From NCBI GenBank assembly GCA_902514865.1, contig CABXSI010000004.1:1-41060 (forward strand): a stretch of DNA of 41,060 nt. Direction: 5' to 3'. The translations under genes were made by a program, and so were the position numbers. The notes under the pieces were generated by a model, which worked only from the letters and a program-made list of their open reading frames with translations, did no database searches and was not told where the DNA came from. The stretch is from an uncultured SAR116 cluster alpha proteobacterium. Lineage in GTDB: Bacteria; Pseudomonadota; Alphaproteobacteria; Puniceispirillales; Marisalimonadaceae. Shown here in pieces: positions 7,244 to 16,335 of this stretch (position 1 is its first letter; the number at the start of each line of letters is the position of its first letter).

Positions 7244-8543
7244 ATCTCTGACTAAAATTATAAATATAAAAGATAAAAATTTTAAAAATAAATTAAACGG
7301 CCTTATGAGAAAGGAGCAAATAAATAAGTTAAATCTCTATAATACTGTTTTTAATATAATACAGGAAATTCAAAAACTGGGTGACAGTGCGCTAATTGAG
7401 TTTGTTAATAAATTTGATAATAAGAAGATAAATAAAATAGAAGAATTATACATAACAAAAGATGTATTAAAAAATGCCTATATCAGTCTAAAGAAAGAAG
7501 AAAAACAAGCCTTAAATATTGCTGCTGAAAGAATTAAGAAGTTCCACAAACATCAAATACCAATAGATATAAAATATAAGGATAAAATTGATGTTAATTT
7601 AGGACTTAAATATTCTCCAATACTTTCAGCTGGCTTTTATGTTCCTGGAGGGAAGGCCATTTATCCATCTTCAGTTTTAATGAACGCTATCCCAGCACGT
7701 GTAGCAGGGGTCAAAAGAAGAGTTGTTGTAAGTCCAATTTTAGATTTGCAGAAATCATCTATTGTATTAGCAGCTGCTTATGTAGCCGATGCAACTGAAT
7801 TTATTTGTATGGGTGGTGCTCATGCTATAGCAGCACTTGCATATGGGACGGAAAAAATAATGCACGTAGATAAAATTGTTGGACCTGGAAATGCTTTCGT
7901 CGCAGAAGCAAAAAGACAAGTATTTGGCAAAGTAGGTATTGATTCGATTGCAGGACCTTCAGAAGTTTTAATAGTTTGTGATAAGTCTGCTGATCCAAAT
8001 CATGTTGCAATTGACCTGTTATCTCAAGCAGAACATGATGAGTTAGCTCAAGCCATTCTTATAACTGATAATGAAGAACTTGCATTAAATGTAGAATCTT
8101 CAATTAAAAAATTTCTTATGAAACTTCCAAGATCAAAAATCGCAAGCTCTTCATGGAATAATTTTGGGGCAATTGTTCTTGTAGAAGATATGAACGAAGC
8201 GATAAACTTAGTTAATTTCATTGCTCCTGAGCATTTACAATTAATCTTTAAAAACGCTAAAGATTTTGTTAATAAAGTTAAAAATGCTGGGGCTATTTTT
8301 GTAGGTCCTTTTACTCCTGAGGCTGTAGGAGATTATATTGCAGGTCCTAATCATGTTCTTCCAACTAGTGGAACAGCAAAGTTTTCAAGTGGTTTGGGTG
8401 TATTAGATTTTTATAAAAGAACAACAATTGTAAACTTCAACGAGAAAAATCTTAATGAGTTAGGTGAACATGTAGTTACTTTAGCTAAAGCAGAAGGCCT
8501 TGATGCTCATGCTATGTCCGTATCATTAAGATTAAATAAATGA
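7236..8543 (+). CDS. hisD: Histidinol dehydrogenase
   Basis: Last two oxidations of histidine synthesis, L-histidinol to L-histidine, NAD- and Zn-dependent. 435 residues of normal length. Hallmarks are GPGNAFVAEAKRQVFG, IDSIAGPSEVL, the Zn/catalytic region LLSQAEHDELAQ, the IAPEHLQL motif with its Glu-His pair, and GPFTPEAVGDYIAGPNHVLP. Translation is probably coupled to hisG through the 8-bp overlap. Confidence 0.98.
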   Translation: MPKSLTKIINIKDKNFKNKLNGLMRKEQINKLNLYNTVFNIIQEIQKLGDSALIEFVNKFDNKKINKIEELYITKDVLKNAYISLKKEEKQALNIAAERIKKFHKHQIPIDIKYKDKIDVNLGLKYSPILSAGFYVPGGKAIYPSSVLMNAIPARVAGVKRRVVVSPILDLQKSSIVLAAAYVADATEFICMGGAHAIAALAYGTEKIMHVDKIVGPGNAFVAEAKRQVFGKVGIDSIAGPSEVLIVCDKSADPNHVAIDLLSQAEHDELAQAILITDNEELALNVESSIKKFLMKLPRSKIASSSWNNFGAIVLVEDMNEAINLVNFIAPEHLQLIFKNAKDFVNKVKNAGAIFVGPFTPEAVGDYIAGPNHVLPTSGTAKFSSGLGVLDFYKRTTIVNFNEKNLNELGEHVVTLAKAEGLDAHAMSVSLRLNK

Positions 8544-8616
8544 TTTATTTTCATAAAAATCTTGACTAATCGATCATAATAGTGAGATTAAGCTTAAAAT
8601 TATTAAAAGAGGTTAG

Positions 8617-8835
8617 ATGGCTAAAGAAGGTGTAATAGAATTTTCAGGTATAGTTGAAGAACTTTTACCTAACGCAATGTTTAGAGTGAAACTTGATAAT
8701 GAACACGAAGTTCTTGCTCATACAAGTGGTAAAATGAGGAAAAATCGTATAAGAGTTTTGCTAGGTGATAGAGTTAATGTAGAAATGACCCCTTATGATT
8801 TGACAAAAGGAAGAATTACTTTTCGCTTTAAATAA
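8617..8835 (+). CDS. infA: Translation initiation factor IF-1
   Basis: 72 residues forming a single S1/OB fold that binds the 30S A site. [20 protein letters not shown], then [21 protein letters not shown], is near-universal IF-1 sequence. AAGAGGT lies 5-11 bases before the ATG. Upstream, TTGACT at 8562-8567 could be a -35 box of its own promoter, but no convincing -10 hexamer follows at 16-18 bp. Confidence 0.99.
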   Translation: MAKEGVIEFSGIVEELLPNAMFRVKLDNEHEVLAHTSGKMRKNRIRVLLGDRVNVEMTPYDLTKGRITFRFK

Positions 8836-8859
8836 TTTTCAACGATCAAAGTTTGTTTT

Positions 8860-9459
8860 ATGAACAAAACCAAATTGAACAAACAATTTATACTTGCCTC
8901 TGGTTCTAAAAGGCGACTTGAACTATTAAATCAAATAAGCATAAAGCCTGATTTGGTATTAACTCCAGACATAAACGAAACTAATTATTCTAAAGAATTA
9001 CCTATAAATTATGTAAAAAGAATGTCTGTTGAAAAAAATAAAGTTTTTCAGACTAAATATTCCCAATCCATAATTCTTACTGCAGACACTGTAGTTTCAT
9101 TAGGAAGAAGAATATTACCCAAAACCATAAATTTAAAAATGGCCAAAGAATGTCTACAATTGATTTCAGGAAGAAGACATAAAGTTTTAACTAGTTTCGC
9201 TTTATATTCACCAGATTGTCCTCTTAAAGTAAAAACTATAAAATCTATTGTTAAGTTTAAAAGACTTCATCCTGAAGAACTAGATTATTATCTTAAATCT
9301 AAGGAATGGGAAGGCAAAGCTGGAGGTTATGCTATACAAGGAATGGCAGCATCTTATATAAATTTTTTGTCAGGTTCTTACAGTAATGTTGTAGGCCTAC
9401 CCTTGGCAGAACTATACAGATCTCTTTTATCTATTGGATATAATTTTAAAAATGATTGA
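8860..9459 (+). CDS. maf: Maf-family nucleotide pyrophosphatase
   Basis: 199 residues, normal for Maf house-cleaning pyrophosphatases that hydrolyse non-canonical or modified NTPs. ILASGSKRRLELL is the substrate-binding N-terminus. The conserved ADTVV Asp (about residue 74) and KEWEGKAGGYAIQG are present. The usual GKP after ADTVV is PKT here, so specificity within the family is unclear. It overlaps the next gene by 8 bp, as usual for the alphaproteobacterial infA-maf-RNase-yacG order. Confidence 0.93.
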   Translation: MNKTKLNKQFILASGSKRRLELLNQISIKPDLVLTPDINETNYSKELPINYVKRMSVEKNKVFQTKYSQSIILTADTVVSLGRRILPKTINLKMAKECLQLISGRRHKVLTSFALYSPDCPLKVKTIKSIVKFKRLHPEELDYYLKSKEWEGKAGGYAIQGMAASYINFLSGSYSNVVGLPLAELYRSLLSIGYNFKND

Positions 9460-10474
9460 TAACATCGATGATCATTTTATTTTGGTAGATAAATGTGCGG
9501 ATCAAACAAGAATTATAGAAATTTTAAGTAACAAGATTGTTAAAATGATTTTTTGGTTGGATAAGTATCCACCATTAATCGGAAGTGTACTTGATGCCAT
9601 AATTATAAAAAAATTAAATGGTGGTTTGGTAAGGGCAAAAATAGAAGATAAAACTATTTTATCTGTTAGAGGAGTATCAGAATCTTCAAATATAAATAAT
9701 AAAATTAGAGTTGTAATTACAAGCGAAAAATTTGAAGATAAGCCAATTCAAGCAAGAATGTTACCCACAAACTCAAAAGATTATGAAAACTTAGATGATC
9801 TCCGAAGGATAATTTATCTTTTTTTCACAAAAAACATTCCTATAATTGAGGATCTTTATGCCATTTATTGGAATGATTTAGACTTGGATAGTCAATTTAT
9901 TGCCGCCTTACAACCAAAAGTAGAATTGAGTGATGGTGGACTTATTTGGATTGAAAAAACAAAAACAGCTACACTTATTGATATAGATACACATAAATTA
10001 TTACTTAAATCTGAGGAAGAATTATTAGAATTTTGTAAAAGAGCATTTATTAGATGTGTAAGAGAAATTAAACTAAGAAATATTGGAGGAATGATTATTA
10101 TAGATTTTCCAAGAATGTCTTATAATAGAAAAAAACGTCTTCACCAAAATATTACTGAAATAGGAAAACATTACTTTTTAGATGGTAATTTTCTTGGTTT
10201 TTCAAGATTAGTTCTATACGAGATGTATATACCAAGAAATTTTGGTTCATTAGAAAGTTATTATGTTGATAGAAATTCATATAACTTTCAAAATCATATA
10301 AGATCATTATGGAGAAAATCTAAAGAATTAAAATCAAAAAATAATGTTAAATTTTTATGTGGAACAACTTTGTTCACAAATTTAAAAAAAAGAAAGGTGC
10401 CACCGTTTATCAATATTATTAAAAGATCAGATTTTCCCCATGATCATGGTGAGTTAACGGAAATAAAAAGATGA
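9452..10474 (+). CDS. Short ribonuclease E/G-family protein
   Basis: 340 residues from the ATG at 9452, which overlaps the maf stop (ATGATTGA). An in-frame TTG at 9434 is less likely. It has a reduced S1-like stretch near 43-73 (IGSVLDAII...LSVRG) and the catalytic core: ALQPKVELSDGGLIWIEKT, then LIDID with Asp177, and RNIGGMIIIDF with Asp218. These match the two Mg-binding Asp of RNase E/G, but the Asn usually two residues after the first Asp is Asp here. The C-terminal small domain and Zn-link CPxCxG are absent. Full RNase G is near 490 residues, so this is a naturally short paralogue, possibly with altered activity. Confidence 0.85.
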   Translation: MIDNIDDHFILVDKCADQTRIIEILSNKIVKMIFWLDKYPPLIGSVLDAIIIKKLNGGLVRAKIEDKTILSVRGVSESSNINNKIRVVITSEKFEDKPIQARMLPTNSKDYENLDDLRRIIYLFFTKNIPIIEDLYAIYWNDLDLDSQFIAALQPKVELSDGGLIWIEKTKTATLIDIDTHKLLLKSEEELLEFCKRAFIRCVREIKLRNIGGMIIIDFPRMSYNRKKRLHQNITEIGKHYFLDGNFLGFSRLVLYEMYIPRNFGSLESYYVDRNSYNFQNHIRSLWRKSKELKSKNNVKFLCGTTLFTNLKKRKVPPFINIIKRSDFPHDHGELTEIKR

Positions 10475-10647
10475 ATATATCAAAATCAAAAAAAACCAAA
10501 TGTCTTACATGTAATAAAGAGTATGACATAACCTTAAAAACAAAACCCTTTTGTTCTAAGCGTTGTAGTTACATAGATTTAAATAATTGGTTAGGAGAAA
10601 AATATTCAATTAAAGCCAATGAAAATGATTATGACAAAGATATTTGA
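10471..10647 (+). CDS. yacG: DNA gyrase inhibitor / zinc-ribbon protein YacG
   Basis: 58 residues. The Zn site is KCLTCNKEYD followed by PFCSKRCSYIDL, four Cys in a CxxC-x15-CxxxC arrangement, and the family's NNWLGEKYSI follows. E. coli YacG binds GyrB and inhibits gyrase. It overlaps the RNase gene by ATGA and directly precedes tRNA-Phe, as in many Alphaproteobacteria. Confidence 0.95.
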   Translation: MNISKSKKTKCLTCNKEYDITLKTKPFCSKRCSYIDLNNWLGEKYSIKANENDYDKDI

Positions 10648-10707
10648 CTTTTTGTTGTTGTTAGCTAGACATAATATGCTCTTCACGCTATAGATTATTT
10701 ATCAAAT

Positions 10708-10783
10708 GCCCGGGTAGCTCAGTAGGTAGAGCAGAGGACTGAAAATCCTCGTGTCGGTGGTTCGAATCCGCCCCCGGGCACCA
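10708..10783 (+). tRNA. tRNA-Phe (anticodon GAA)
   Basis: 76 nt with encoded CCA. Acceptor stem GCCCGGG/CCCGGGC; D arm GCTC-AGTAGGTA-GAGC; anticodon stem GAGGA/TCCTC with loop CTGAAAA; T arm CGGTG-GTTCGAA-T... pairs normally. A possible promoter is TTGTTG (10652-10657) and TATGCT (10675-10680), 17 bp apart; this is weak evidence. Confidence 0.98.
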
Positions 10784-10813
10784 CTAAAATAAAATATGAC
10801 TTAGTTTGTTATT

Positions 10814-11959
10814 TTATCCAAAAATCCTTTGAGTCATGTCTGGAAGATTAGCGTTAAAAAAAGCGTTTTTAACAATTTGTTTATGTTCACTATCTAGAAC
10901 TCTAGCAAGAATTGATGCATAAACAGCCCTAGAATCAATCGAAGAATCTAAGTCACGACCTTCAAATAAATTCTTTTTTTCTAGTCCAGGCCAATCTCCT
11001 ATTATTTTGGATTTATGCAACAAACCGCCAGCCATAAGAATGGCGGAACCATAACCATGTTCTGTTCCAGATCCTCCATTTTGATCAACTGTTCTTCCAA
11101 ATTCTGTAAGTGAAACAATTATTGTGTCTTCAAAAGCAGAACTTAATTCATAATTTAGAGTGCCAATTATCTGATCAAACTGTTTTAATTTTTTTGCATG
11201 CTCTCCATTGTCACCGCCCTGATCAGCATGAGTGTCAAATCCTGCTATATCAAACACCGCAATACTTGCTCCGTCAGGTTGAGCTAGTTGTTGACCAGCA
11301 ATCTTAGCTAATCTTTTTACATCTTGACTTGAATTCTTACTAGTTTGCATCATGGCAATCGGCCTTTTACGTATGGTACGTAAAACGTTGCTTAACACTT
11401 CATCTTCATGATAGTCAGCAGCTAAAATTTTTAATGTTTCATCACTAGGCAATCTATTAGCTGAAGGCATGAAATTATCTAGATCTCTCCCACCTCTTAA
11501 AATTAGTGGCATTGGAAGTGAGATTGATAAACTTTTTTTATTTGCGTTTTCAAGAGCTCTTCCAAGCCACCCAGTCTTATCATAATAAGGTACAGTTCCC
11601 CCACTTTCCATTAGGTATTGTCCTTCAAAATGTGACCTACCTGTATATGGAATAGATGTCGCGTGAAATATAGATGCCTTATTTTTATCCCATAATTTTT
11701 TAAAATTTTTAAGTTGTGGATGGAGTGCAAAATTAGAAGTTATTTTTATAGGTTTATCTACTCCAATATCTGGTCTAGCTTTTCCAAGAATGTTATTACC
11801 TATAAAAGGGACTGCTGTAAGGCCATCCATTCCGCCGCGTAACATTATAACAACAAGGTTTTTTTTTGTTGAAGTTGAACCAAAGACTCTTGATATCATT
11901 GGAGCGGAGACTATTAATGATGCTGAACCGGACAAAAACATGCGTCTTGAAACATTCAT
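10814..11959 (-). CDS. DUF1501 family exported protein
   Basis: 381 residues with an N-terminal SRRMFLSGSASLIVSAP segment that reads as a Tat signal (SRRxFL then a hydrophobic stretch), so it is probably folded before export. MLRGGMDGLTAVPF, PYTGRSHFEGQYLMESG, DIAGFDTHADQGG and LTEFGRTVDQNG..GTEHGYGSA are DUF1501 hallmarks; the family is related to the alkaline phosphatase/sulfatase fold. Biochemical function is unknown. Its ATG overlaps the DUF1800 stop (ATGA), so the two are co-translated. Confidence 0.93.
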   Translation of the reverse strand: MNVSRRMFLSGSASLIVSAPMISRVFGSTSTKKNLVVIMLRGGMDGLTAVPFIGNNILGKARPDIGVDKPIKITSNFALHPQLKNFKKLWDKNKASIFHATSIPYTGRSHFEGQYLMESGGTVPYYDKTGWLGRALENANKKSLSISLPMPLILRGGRDLDNFMPSANRLPSDETLKILAADYHEDEVLSNVLRTIRKRPIAMMQTSKNSSQDVKRLAKIAGQQLAQPDGASIAVFDIAGFDTHADQGGDNGEHAKKLKQFDQIIGTLNYELSSAFEDTIIVSLTEFGRTVDQNGGSGTEHGYGSAILMAGGLLHKSKIIGDWPGLEKKNLFEGRDLDSSIDSRAVYASILARVLDSEHKQIVKNAFFNANLPDMTQRIFG

Positions 11960-13422
11960 ACTTTTAAGACCTTTCTACTACATAATATCGCAATTAAAGA
12001 ATTTGGATTACTGTTCTTTTTTTCTAATTTACTTAAAATATCCAATAATTCTTTAGGATCATCAAAGTTTTTATTCACCATTTTTTTTGAAATATCAATT
12101 AATGGTAATGAATTTTTATATAATCCAATTTGAGTAGGATTGTTAACTAATGCAATTCGTCTAACTAGATATTCTTGTGAAAGCCACTCTGCTTCAGTAT
12201 CTGGAAATCCGTTTGGTTGTTTAGCTCTGAAAGGAAGGTGCCCTAATTCACCAAGTATCCGACTTATTTTTTTTTGTTTATAATTAAGTCTAGATTTGAA
12301 ATCATAATCAAAAATTTTATGATCTCCAGGCCAATCCGCACCAGTCATTCTCACAATTTGTATAAGCCAAGTTTCTGGCGAAAGGAATTTTTGTTCAGTC
12401 TCACCGTATTTCCATGTAGCTTCAAGAACAGCTTTATGGATGTCTGGAAGCATTCCTTTAGATTTTTTCCAAGCATCAATTACAATTTTGATCATTCCTG
12501 GCTTTGGGTCATCACAAATAAAATGTCTACATAATTTCCAAGCTATAAAATTTCTACAGTCTTCACTCTCACAGAGATTTTCAATTAGATTACGTAATTG
12601 TTTTTTTCCTTTTGTTTTGGAGCTAAATCCTTCTGTTTTATACTTCTTTCCAAGAACTATATGTGTGCCTGGCTCATGAAGACTTCCTTGATAACCTATT
12701 TTTTTTGCTTCAATACCTTTTTTACCACCAATAAAACCCCATCCTGTCATAATATAAGCAGCATTAATAACATCTTCTTGGTTATACCCTGCTTGAGGAG
12801 AAATGGTGTGAAGCTCTAATAATTCTCTGCCATGATTTTCGTTTAATCCTTTTTCAGGTTTGTTTTTACGTCTTCTATTTACATTAAATTCTGAATTAGG
12901 ACCTCTTGATTTAAAATTATCTAAACTTTTCATCATTGGCCATGATAAAGTCATTTCATAGACCATATCTGCAAATCTTCCTGTCATTAATGGGCGTAAT
13001 TGTTCTCTTTGCATTGGGCCTGTATTAAAAACTGGTAATTTATTTTTATCAATAATGGCAAAATGATTTCCCCAAAAGTGCCAAAAACGTTCAAATACTG
13101 GTTGATTTCCATATACTGCTTGATGGTGCCTAATAGCTAATTCATATCTTTCAAAAAATTTTCGTCCAGTCCTACGATATAATTTTTTTTTTTTTACTTT
13201 AGCTTTTGATGGATCTTTTTCGGTCTTTTGTAATTTATCTTCAGAAGAAGTGAAATCTATTCTAATATCTAACATTTCTCTTTCAGAGTAAATTTTACCA
13301 GGCCAAATTAATTTTGGTACTGCTAGCATTTGTTCTTTAGCCCAATCCAATGGATTTGTAGGGAGTTGTTCGTCAGGTTTAAGGCCAAAACCAACTCGGC
13401 GTATAAATGCTTTGGTTTTCAT
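11956..13422 (-). CDS. DUF1800 family protein
   Basis: 488 residues. FWHFWGNHFAI at 113-123 and NENHGRELLELHTIS at 194-208, followed by GYNQEDVINAAYIMTGW, are the DUF1800 signature. A Lys-rich linker at 66-84 is probably surface-exposed. There is no obvious signal peptide. DUF1800 and DUF1501 genes are a recurrent pair in many bacteria, with the DUF1501 partner exported; their joint role is not established. It is the promoter-proximal gene of the pair and diverges from the hydroxyacid dehydrogenase operon across 144 bp. Confidence 0.92.
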   Translation of the reverse strand: MKTKAFIRRVGFGLKPDEQLPTNPLDWAKEQMLAVPKLIWPGKIYSEREMLDIRIDFTSSEDKLQKTEKDPSKAKVKKKKLYRRTGRKFFERYELAIRHHQAVYGNQPVFERFWHFWGNHFAIIDKNKLPVFNTGPMQREQLRPLMTGRFADMVYEMTLSWPMMKSLDNFKSRGPNSEFNVNRRRKNKPEKGLNENHGRELLELHTISPQAGYNQEDVINAAYIMTGWGFIGGKKGIEAKKIGYQGSLHEPGTHIVLGKKYKTEGFSSKTKGKKQLRNLIENLCESEDCRNFIAWKLCRHFICDDPKPGMIKIVIDAWKKSKGMLPDIHKAVLEATWKYGETEQKFLSPETWLIQIVRMTGADWPGDHKIFDYDFKSRLNYKQKKISRILGELGHLPFRAKQPNGFPDTEAEWLSQEYLVRRIALVNNPTQIGLYKNSLPLIDISKKMVNKNFDDPKELLDILSKLEKKNSNPNSLIAILCSRKVLKV

Positions 13423-13566
13423 TTATTAAAGATTTCATTAAAATTTTTAATTATCCAAACATAATATTTTTTAAAAGACAATATTAATCTCATGCATAAT
13501 TTGTTTGAATAATTATGCGTTTAGATTACTGTAAATCTGTTAAATTTCATATTTAAAGGAACTAAA

Positions 13567-14553
13567 ATGGTCAATGATAATCTAACTAATAAAAAGAAAG
13601 TTTTGATGGTTCAAGGTCTTCATGAAGAAGGTAAAAAATTATTATTGGAAAGAGATGATATTGAACCAATTACTATTATGTCAGCAAATGAAGATGAAAT
13701 TTTGGAAGCTGCGAAGGAAGTTCATGGTATAACTGTTAGGACTGCTAATATATCACGGAAAATAATTGAAAACTCTAAAAATTTATTAATAGTTTCTAGG
13801 CATGGTGTTGGGTATGACTCTATTGATGTTGAAGCATTGAATGATAGTAATATACCTTTAGCTATTGCTGCACATTCAAATATGATTTCAGTTGCAGAAC
13901 ACGCTATGTTTATGTTGTTAGCCCTATCGAAAAATGTCTTTTATTATGATAGTTTTGCGCGGAAAGCAGATTGGACTACTCGATGGGATATAAGAGCATG
14001 GGATGTTGCTGATAAAAATTTGCTTGTTATTGGTTTTGGCAGAATAGGTTCAAGGTTAGTTAAAAGGGCTCTTGCTTTTGATATGAATGTTTATGTTTAT
14101 GATCCTTATGTTAATGCTGAAGAAATTAATAAGTCAGGTGCTATTCACTCAGAAAATTATTTAGACATGTTGTCAGAAATGGATGCTGTATCATTACACT
14201 GTCCCAAAAATCAGGAAACTACTGATATGTTCTCTGAGCAAGAATTTAATATCATGAAAGATAGCTCATATCTAATAAACTGTGCTAGGGGAGGTATAGT
14301 AAACGAAAAAGCCTTATATGATGCATTAATTTCAAAAAAAATTCGTGGTGCTGGATTAGATGTATATGATGACGAACCATCGATATCTACGAATCCACTT
14401 TTTAGTTTAGACAATATTTTACTCTCGCCTCACATTGCAGGTGTAACCCAAGAAGCTACGATTAGGATGTCAAAACAAGCAGTACAAAATATACTCGATG
14501 TCTTTGATAATAAAGTAAATCCAGAAGTAATTATAAATAAAAACGTTTTGTAG
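13567..14553 (+). CDS. D-2-hydroxyacid dehydrogenase
   Basis: 328-residue cytoplasmic NAD(P)-dependent oxidoreductase of the SerA/hydroxypyruvate-reductase superfamily. The Rossmann motif VIGFGRIGSR is at 154-163, and the catalytic triad is Arg241 (NCARGG), Glu270 (VYDDEP) and His289 (LSPHIAG). It likely interconverts a D-2-hydroxy acid and a 2-oxo acid. AAAGGA precedes the ATG. First gene of a four-gene operon with an HpaI-type aldolase that makes or uses 2-oxo acids, so the two probably share an intermediate (inference). Confidence 0.94.
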   Translation: MVNDNLTNKKKVLMVQGLHEEGKKLLLERDDIEPITIMSANEDEILEAAKEVHGITVRTANISRKIIENSKNLLIVSRHGVGYDSIDVEALNDSNIPLAIAAHSNMISVAEHAMFMLLALSKNVFYYDSFARKADWTTRWDIRAWDVADKNLLVIGFGRIGSRLVKRALAFDMNVYVYDPYVNAEEINKSGAIHSENYLDMLSEMDAVSLHCPKNQETTDMFSEQEFNIMKDSSYLINCARGGIVNEKALYDALISKKIRGAGLDVYDDEPSISTNPLFSLDNILLSPHIAGVTQEATIRMSKQAVQNILDVFDNKVNPEVIINKNVL

Positions 14554-14564
14554 GAGATTATTAA

Positions 14565-15323
14565 ATGGAACAACAATCTTTAAGACATTGCTGGTCAAAA
14601 GGAAAAGGAGCAATTAATGCGTGGTGTTCAATTCCTAATTCAGTGACAGCTGAAATGATGTCAATGAATGACTTTGATTCAATCACAATTGATATGCAAC
14701 ACGGACTAGTTGATTATCAAATGGCTCTTAATATGCTCCAAGTTATCTCTGGATCAGGTATAACTCCAATGGTTAGGGTTCCTTGGAACGAGCCTGGAAT
14801 TATTATGAAAGCTCTTGATGCAGGTGCATTAGGTATTATTTGTCCAATGATAAATACTCCTGATGACGCCATTAGCTTTGTGGGAGCTACTAGATACGCC
14901 CCTGTTGGCCACAGGAGTTCTGGTCCTACAAGGGCATTAATGGTTCATGGTCCATCATATCATGACGAGGCTAATGAAAAAATTATTTCATTTGCTATGA
15001 TAGAGACCGTTGAAGCTCTTGAAAATGTTGAAAAAATTGCAGCTACTGACGGCTTGACAGGAATCTATATTGGTCCATCTGATTTAAGTATTTCTATGGG
15101 ATTTAAACCAGGTCTGGATAGAGTTGAGCCAGAAATGATTGATGCTATTAAAAAAATTGAAAATGCATGTAAAAATAATAATATTAAAGTCGGAATTCAC
15201 TGTCTTTCACCTTCTTACCTTAAAGATAAATTATCCAATGGCTATGATTTAGGGACTTTAGCCAGTGATGTTAGAATTTATGCTGAAGGAATTAGTAATA
15301 AAATGAAAGAAGCAAGATCGTAG
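14565..15323 (+). CDS. HpcH/HpaI family class II aldolase
   Basis: 252 residues, TIM barrel. Family residues are visible: DMQHG with His46, MVRVPWN with Arg71, and the divalent-metal pair Glu147 (MIETVEA) and Asp173 (IGPSDLS). Members cleave 4-hydroxy-2-oxo acids to pyruvate plus an aldehyde or 2-oxo acid. The substrate here is unknown. AGGAG precedes the ATG, and it lies 11 bp after the dehydrogenase. Confidence 0.94.
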   Translation: MEQQSLRHCWSKGKGAINAWCSIPNSVTAEMMSMNDFDSITIDMQHGLVDYQMALNMLQVISGSGITPMVRVPWNEPGIIMKALDAGALGIICPMINTPDDAISFVGATRYAPVGHRSSGPTRALMVHGPSYHDEANEKIISFAMIETVEALENVEKIAATDGLTGIYIGPSDLSISMGFKPGLDRVEPEMIDAIKKIENACKNNNIKVGIHCLSPSYLKDKLSNGYDLGTLASDVRIYAEGISNKMKEARS

Positions 15324-15350
15324 ACTTTTTCGTAAATGAAAGGAATGATA

Positions 15351-16322
15351 ATGAAAGCAGTTACAGTAGCTGACGCTGGCGTTCAAATTCTTAATGTAGA
15401 TATACCAAAACCAAATAACAGTGAGGTTCTAGTTAAAGTTTACTCATGTGGACTTAACAGAGCAGATTTAGTTGTAGCTGACGGAGGTGCTCACGGTGCT
15501 GCTGGAGGACCTGGAACTATAGTAGGAATGGAATTTTCAGGTGAAGTTGTTGAATGTGGTAATAATGTAAAAAATGTCTCAATTGGTGACAGAGTTATGT
15601 GTTCAGGATCATCAACATGGGCTGAATACGCTATTGCTGACTATGGCCGAGTTATCAAGATACCAGACAATAATATGGATTATTTAACATCAAGCACATT
15701 ACCTGTAGCTCTTTCAACAATGCATAATGCAATTGTTACAATTGGAGAGTTTGTAAAGGGACAAACAATTCTGATCCAAGGTGCAAGTTCAGGTGTTGGT
15801 CTTATGGGACTTCAAATAGCTAAACAATTAGGCGCAAAAACAATTATTGGAACTTCTACAAAAACTAAAAAATTCGATAAATTAAAGTCACTAGGAGCCG
15901 ATGTTGTAGTAAACTCAAAAGATCCTAGTTGGGTTGATCAGGTATTAGCTACAACTAACAAGGAAGGTGTAGATCTTATTATAGATCAACTATCTGGCTA
16001 TACGGTTAATCAAAATATGCAAGCTACAAAAATAAAAGGTAAAATAATTAATGTTGGAAGATTAGCAGGTGGAATAACAGATTTTAATTGTGATCTCCAT
16101 GCATTAAGAAGAATAAATTATCAAGGAGTAACTTTTAGAACTAGATCTGTAGAAGAAATAAGGAGTGTCTATTTAGATATGTGGAACGATCTTGGAAATG
16201 CAGTGACAGCTGGTCAATTATCTCTTCCAATTGAAAAAGTCTATGATTTTAATGATGTAGCGCAAGCATTATCTACAATGAGAGATAATCAACACTTTGG
16301 AAAATTAATTTTAAAATTATAA
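15351..16322 (+). CDS. Quinone-oxidoreductase-like MDR family oxidoreductase
   Basis: 323 residues from the ATG at 15351, chosen because GAAAGGA lies six bases upstream; two ATGs further 5' overlap that ribosome site. GroES-like N-terminal half (SCGLNRADL, GMEFSGEV), then a Rossmann half with ILIQGASSGVGLMGLQIAK. The Cys/His ligands of Zn-dependent alcohol dehydrogenases are not evident, which places it with the zinc-free, NADPH-using quinone oxidoreductase or enoyl reductase group. Third gene of the operon; the substrate is probably a pathway-specific carbonyl or enoyl compound. Confidence 0.92.
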   Translation: MKAVTVADAGVQILNVDIPKPNNSEVLVKVYSCGLNRADLVVADGGAHGAAGGPGTIVGMEFSGEVVECGNNVKNVSIGDRVMCSGSSTWAEYAIADYGRVIKIPDNNMDYLTSSTLPVALSTMHNAIVTIGEFVKGQTILIQGASSGVGLMGLQIAKQLGAKTIIGTSTKTKKFDKLKSLGADVVVNSKDPSWVDQVLATTNKEGVDLIIDQLSGYTVNQNMQATKIKGKIINVGRLAGGITDFNCDLHALRRINYQGVTFRTRSVEEIRSVYLDMWNDLGNAVTAGQLSLPIEKVYDFNDVAQALSTMRDNQHFGKLILKL

Positions 16323-16335
16323 AGCTTATATTCAG

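Noticed and set aside
8562-8590. Possible infA promoter with -35 TTGACT
   Set aside because: No hexamer resembling TATAAT at 16-18 bp spacing; mentioned only within the infA entry.
10789-10817. 8-bp AT-only inverted repeat after tRNA-Phe
   Set aside because: A pure A/T stem is weak and expected by chance in this composition, and it overlaps the DUF1501 stop; not called a terminator.
12274-12819. Three overlapping plus-strand frames over DUF1800
   Set aside because: Antisense shadows, rich in Phe/Ser from reversed Lys/Glu codons; the minus-strand DUF1800 signature is unambiguous.
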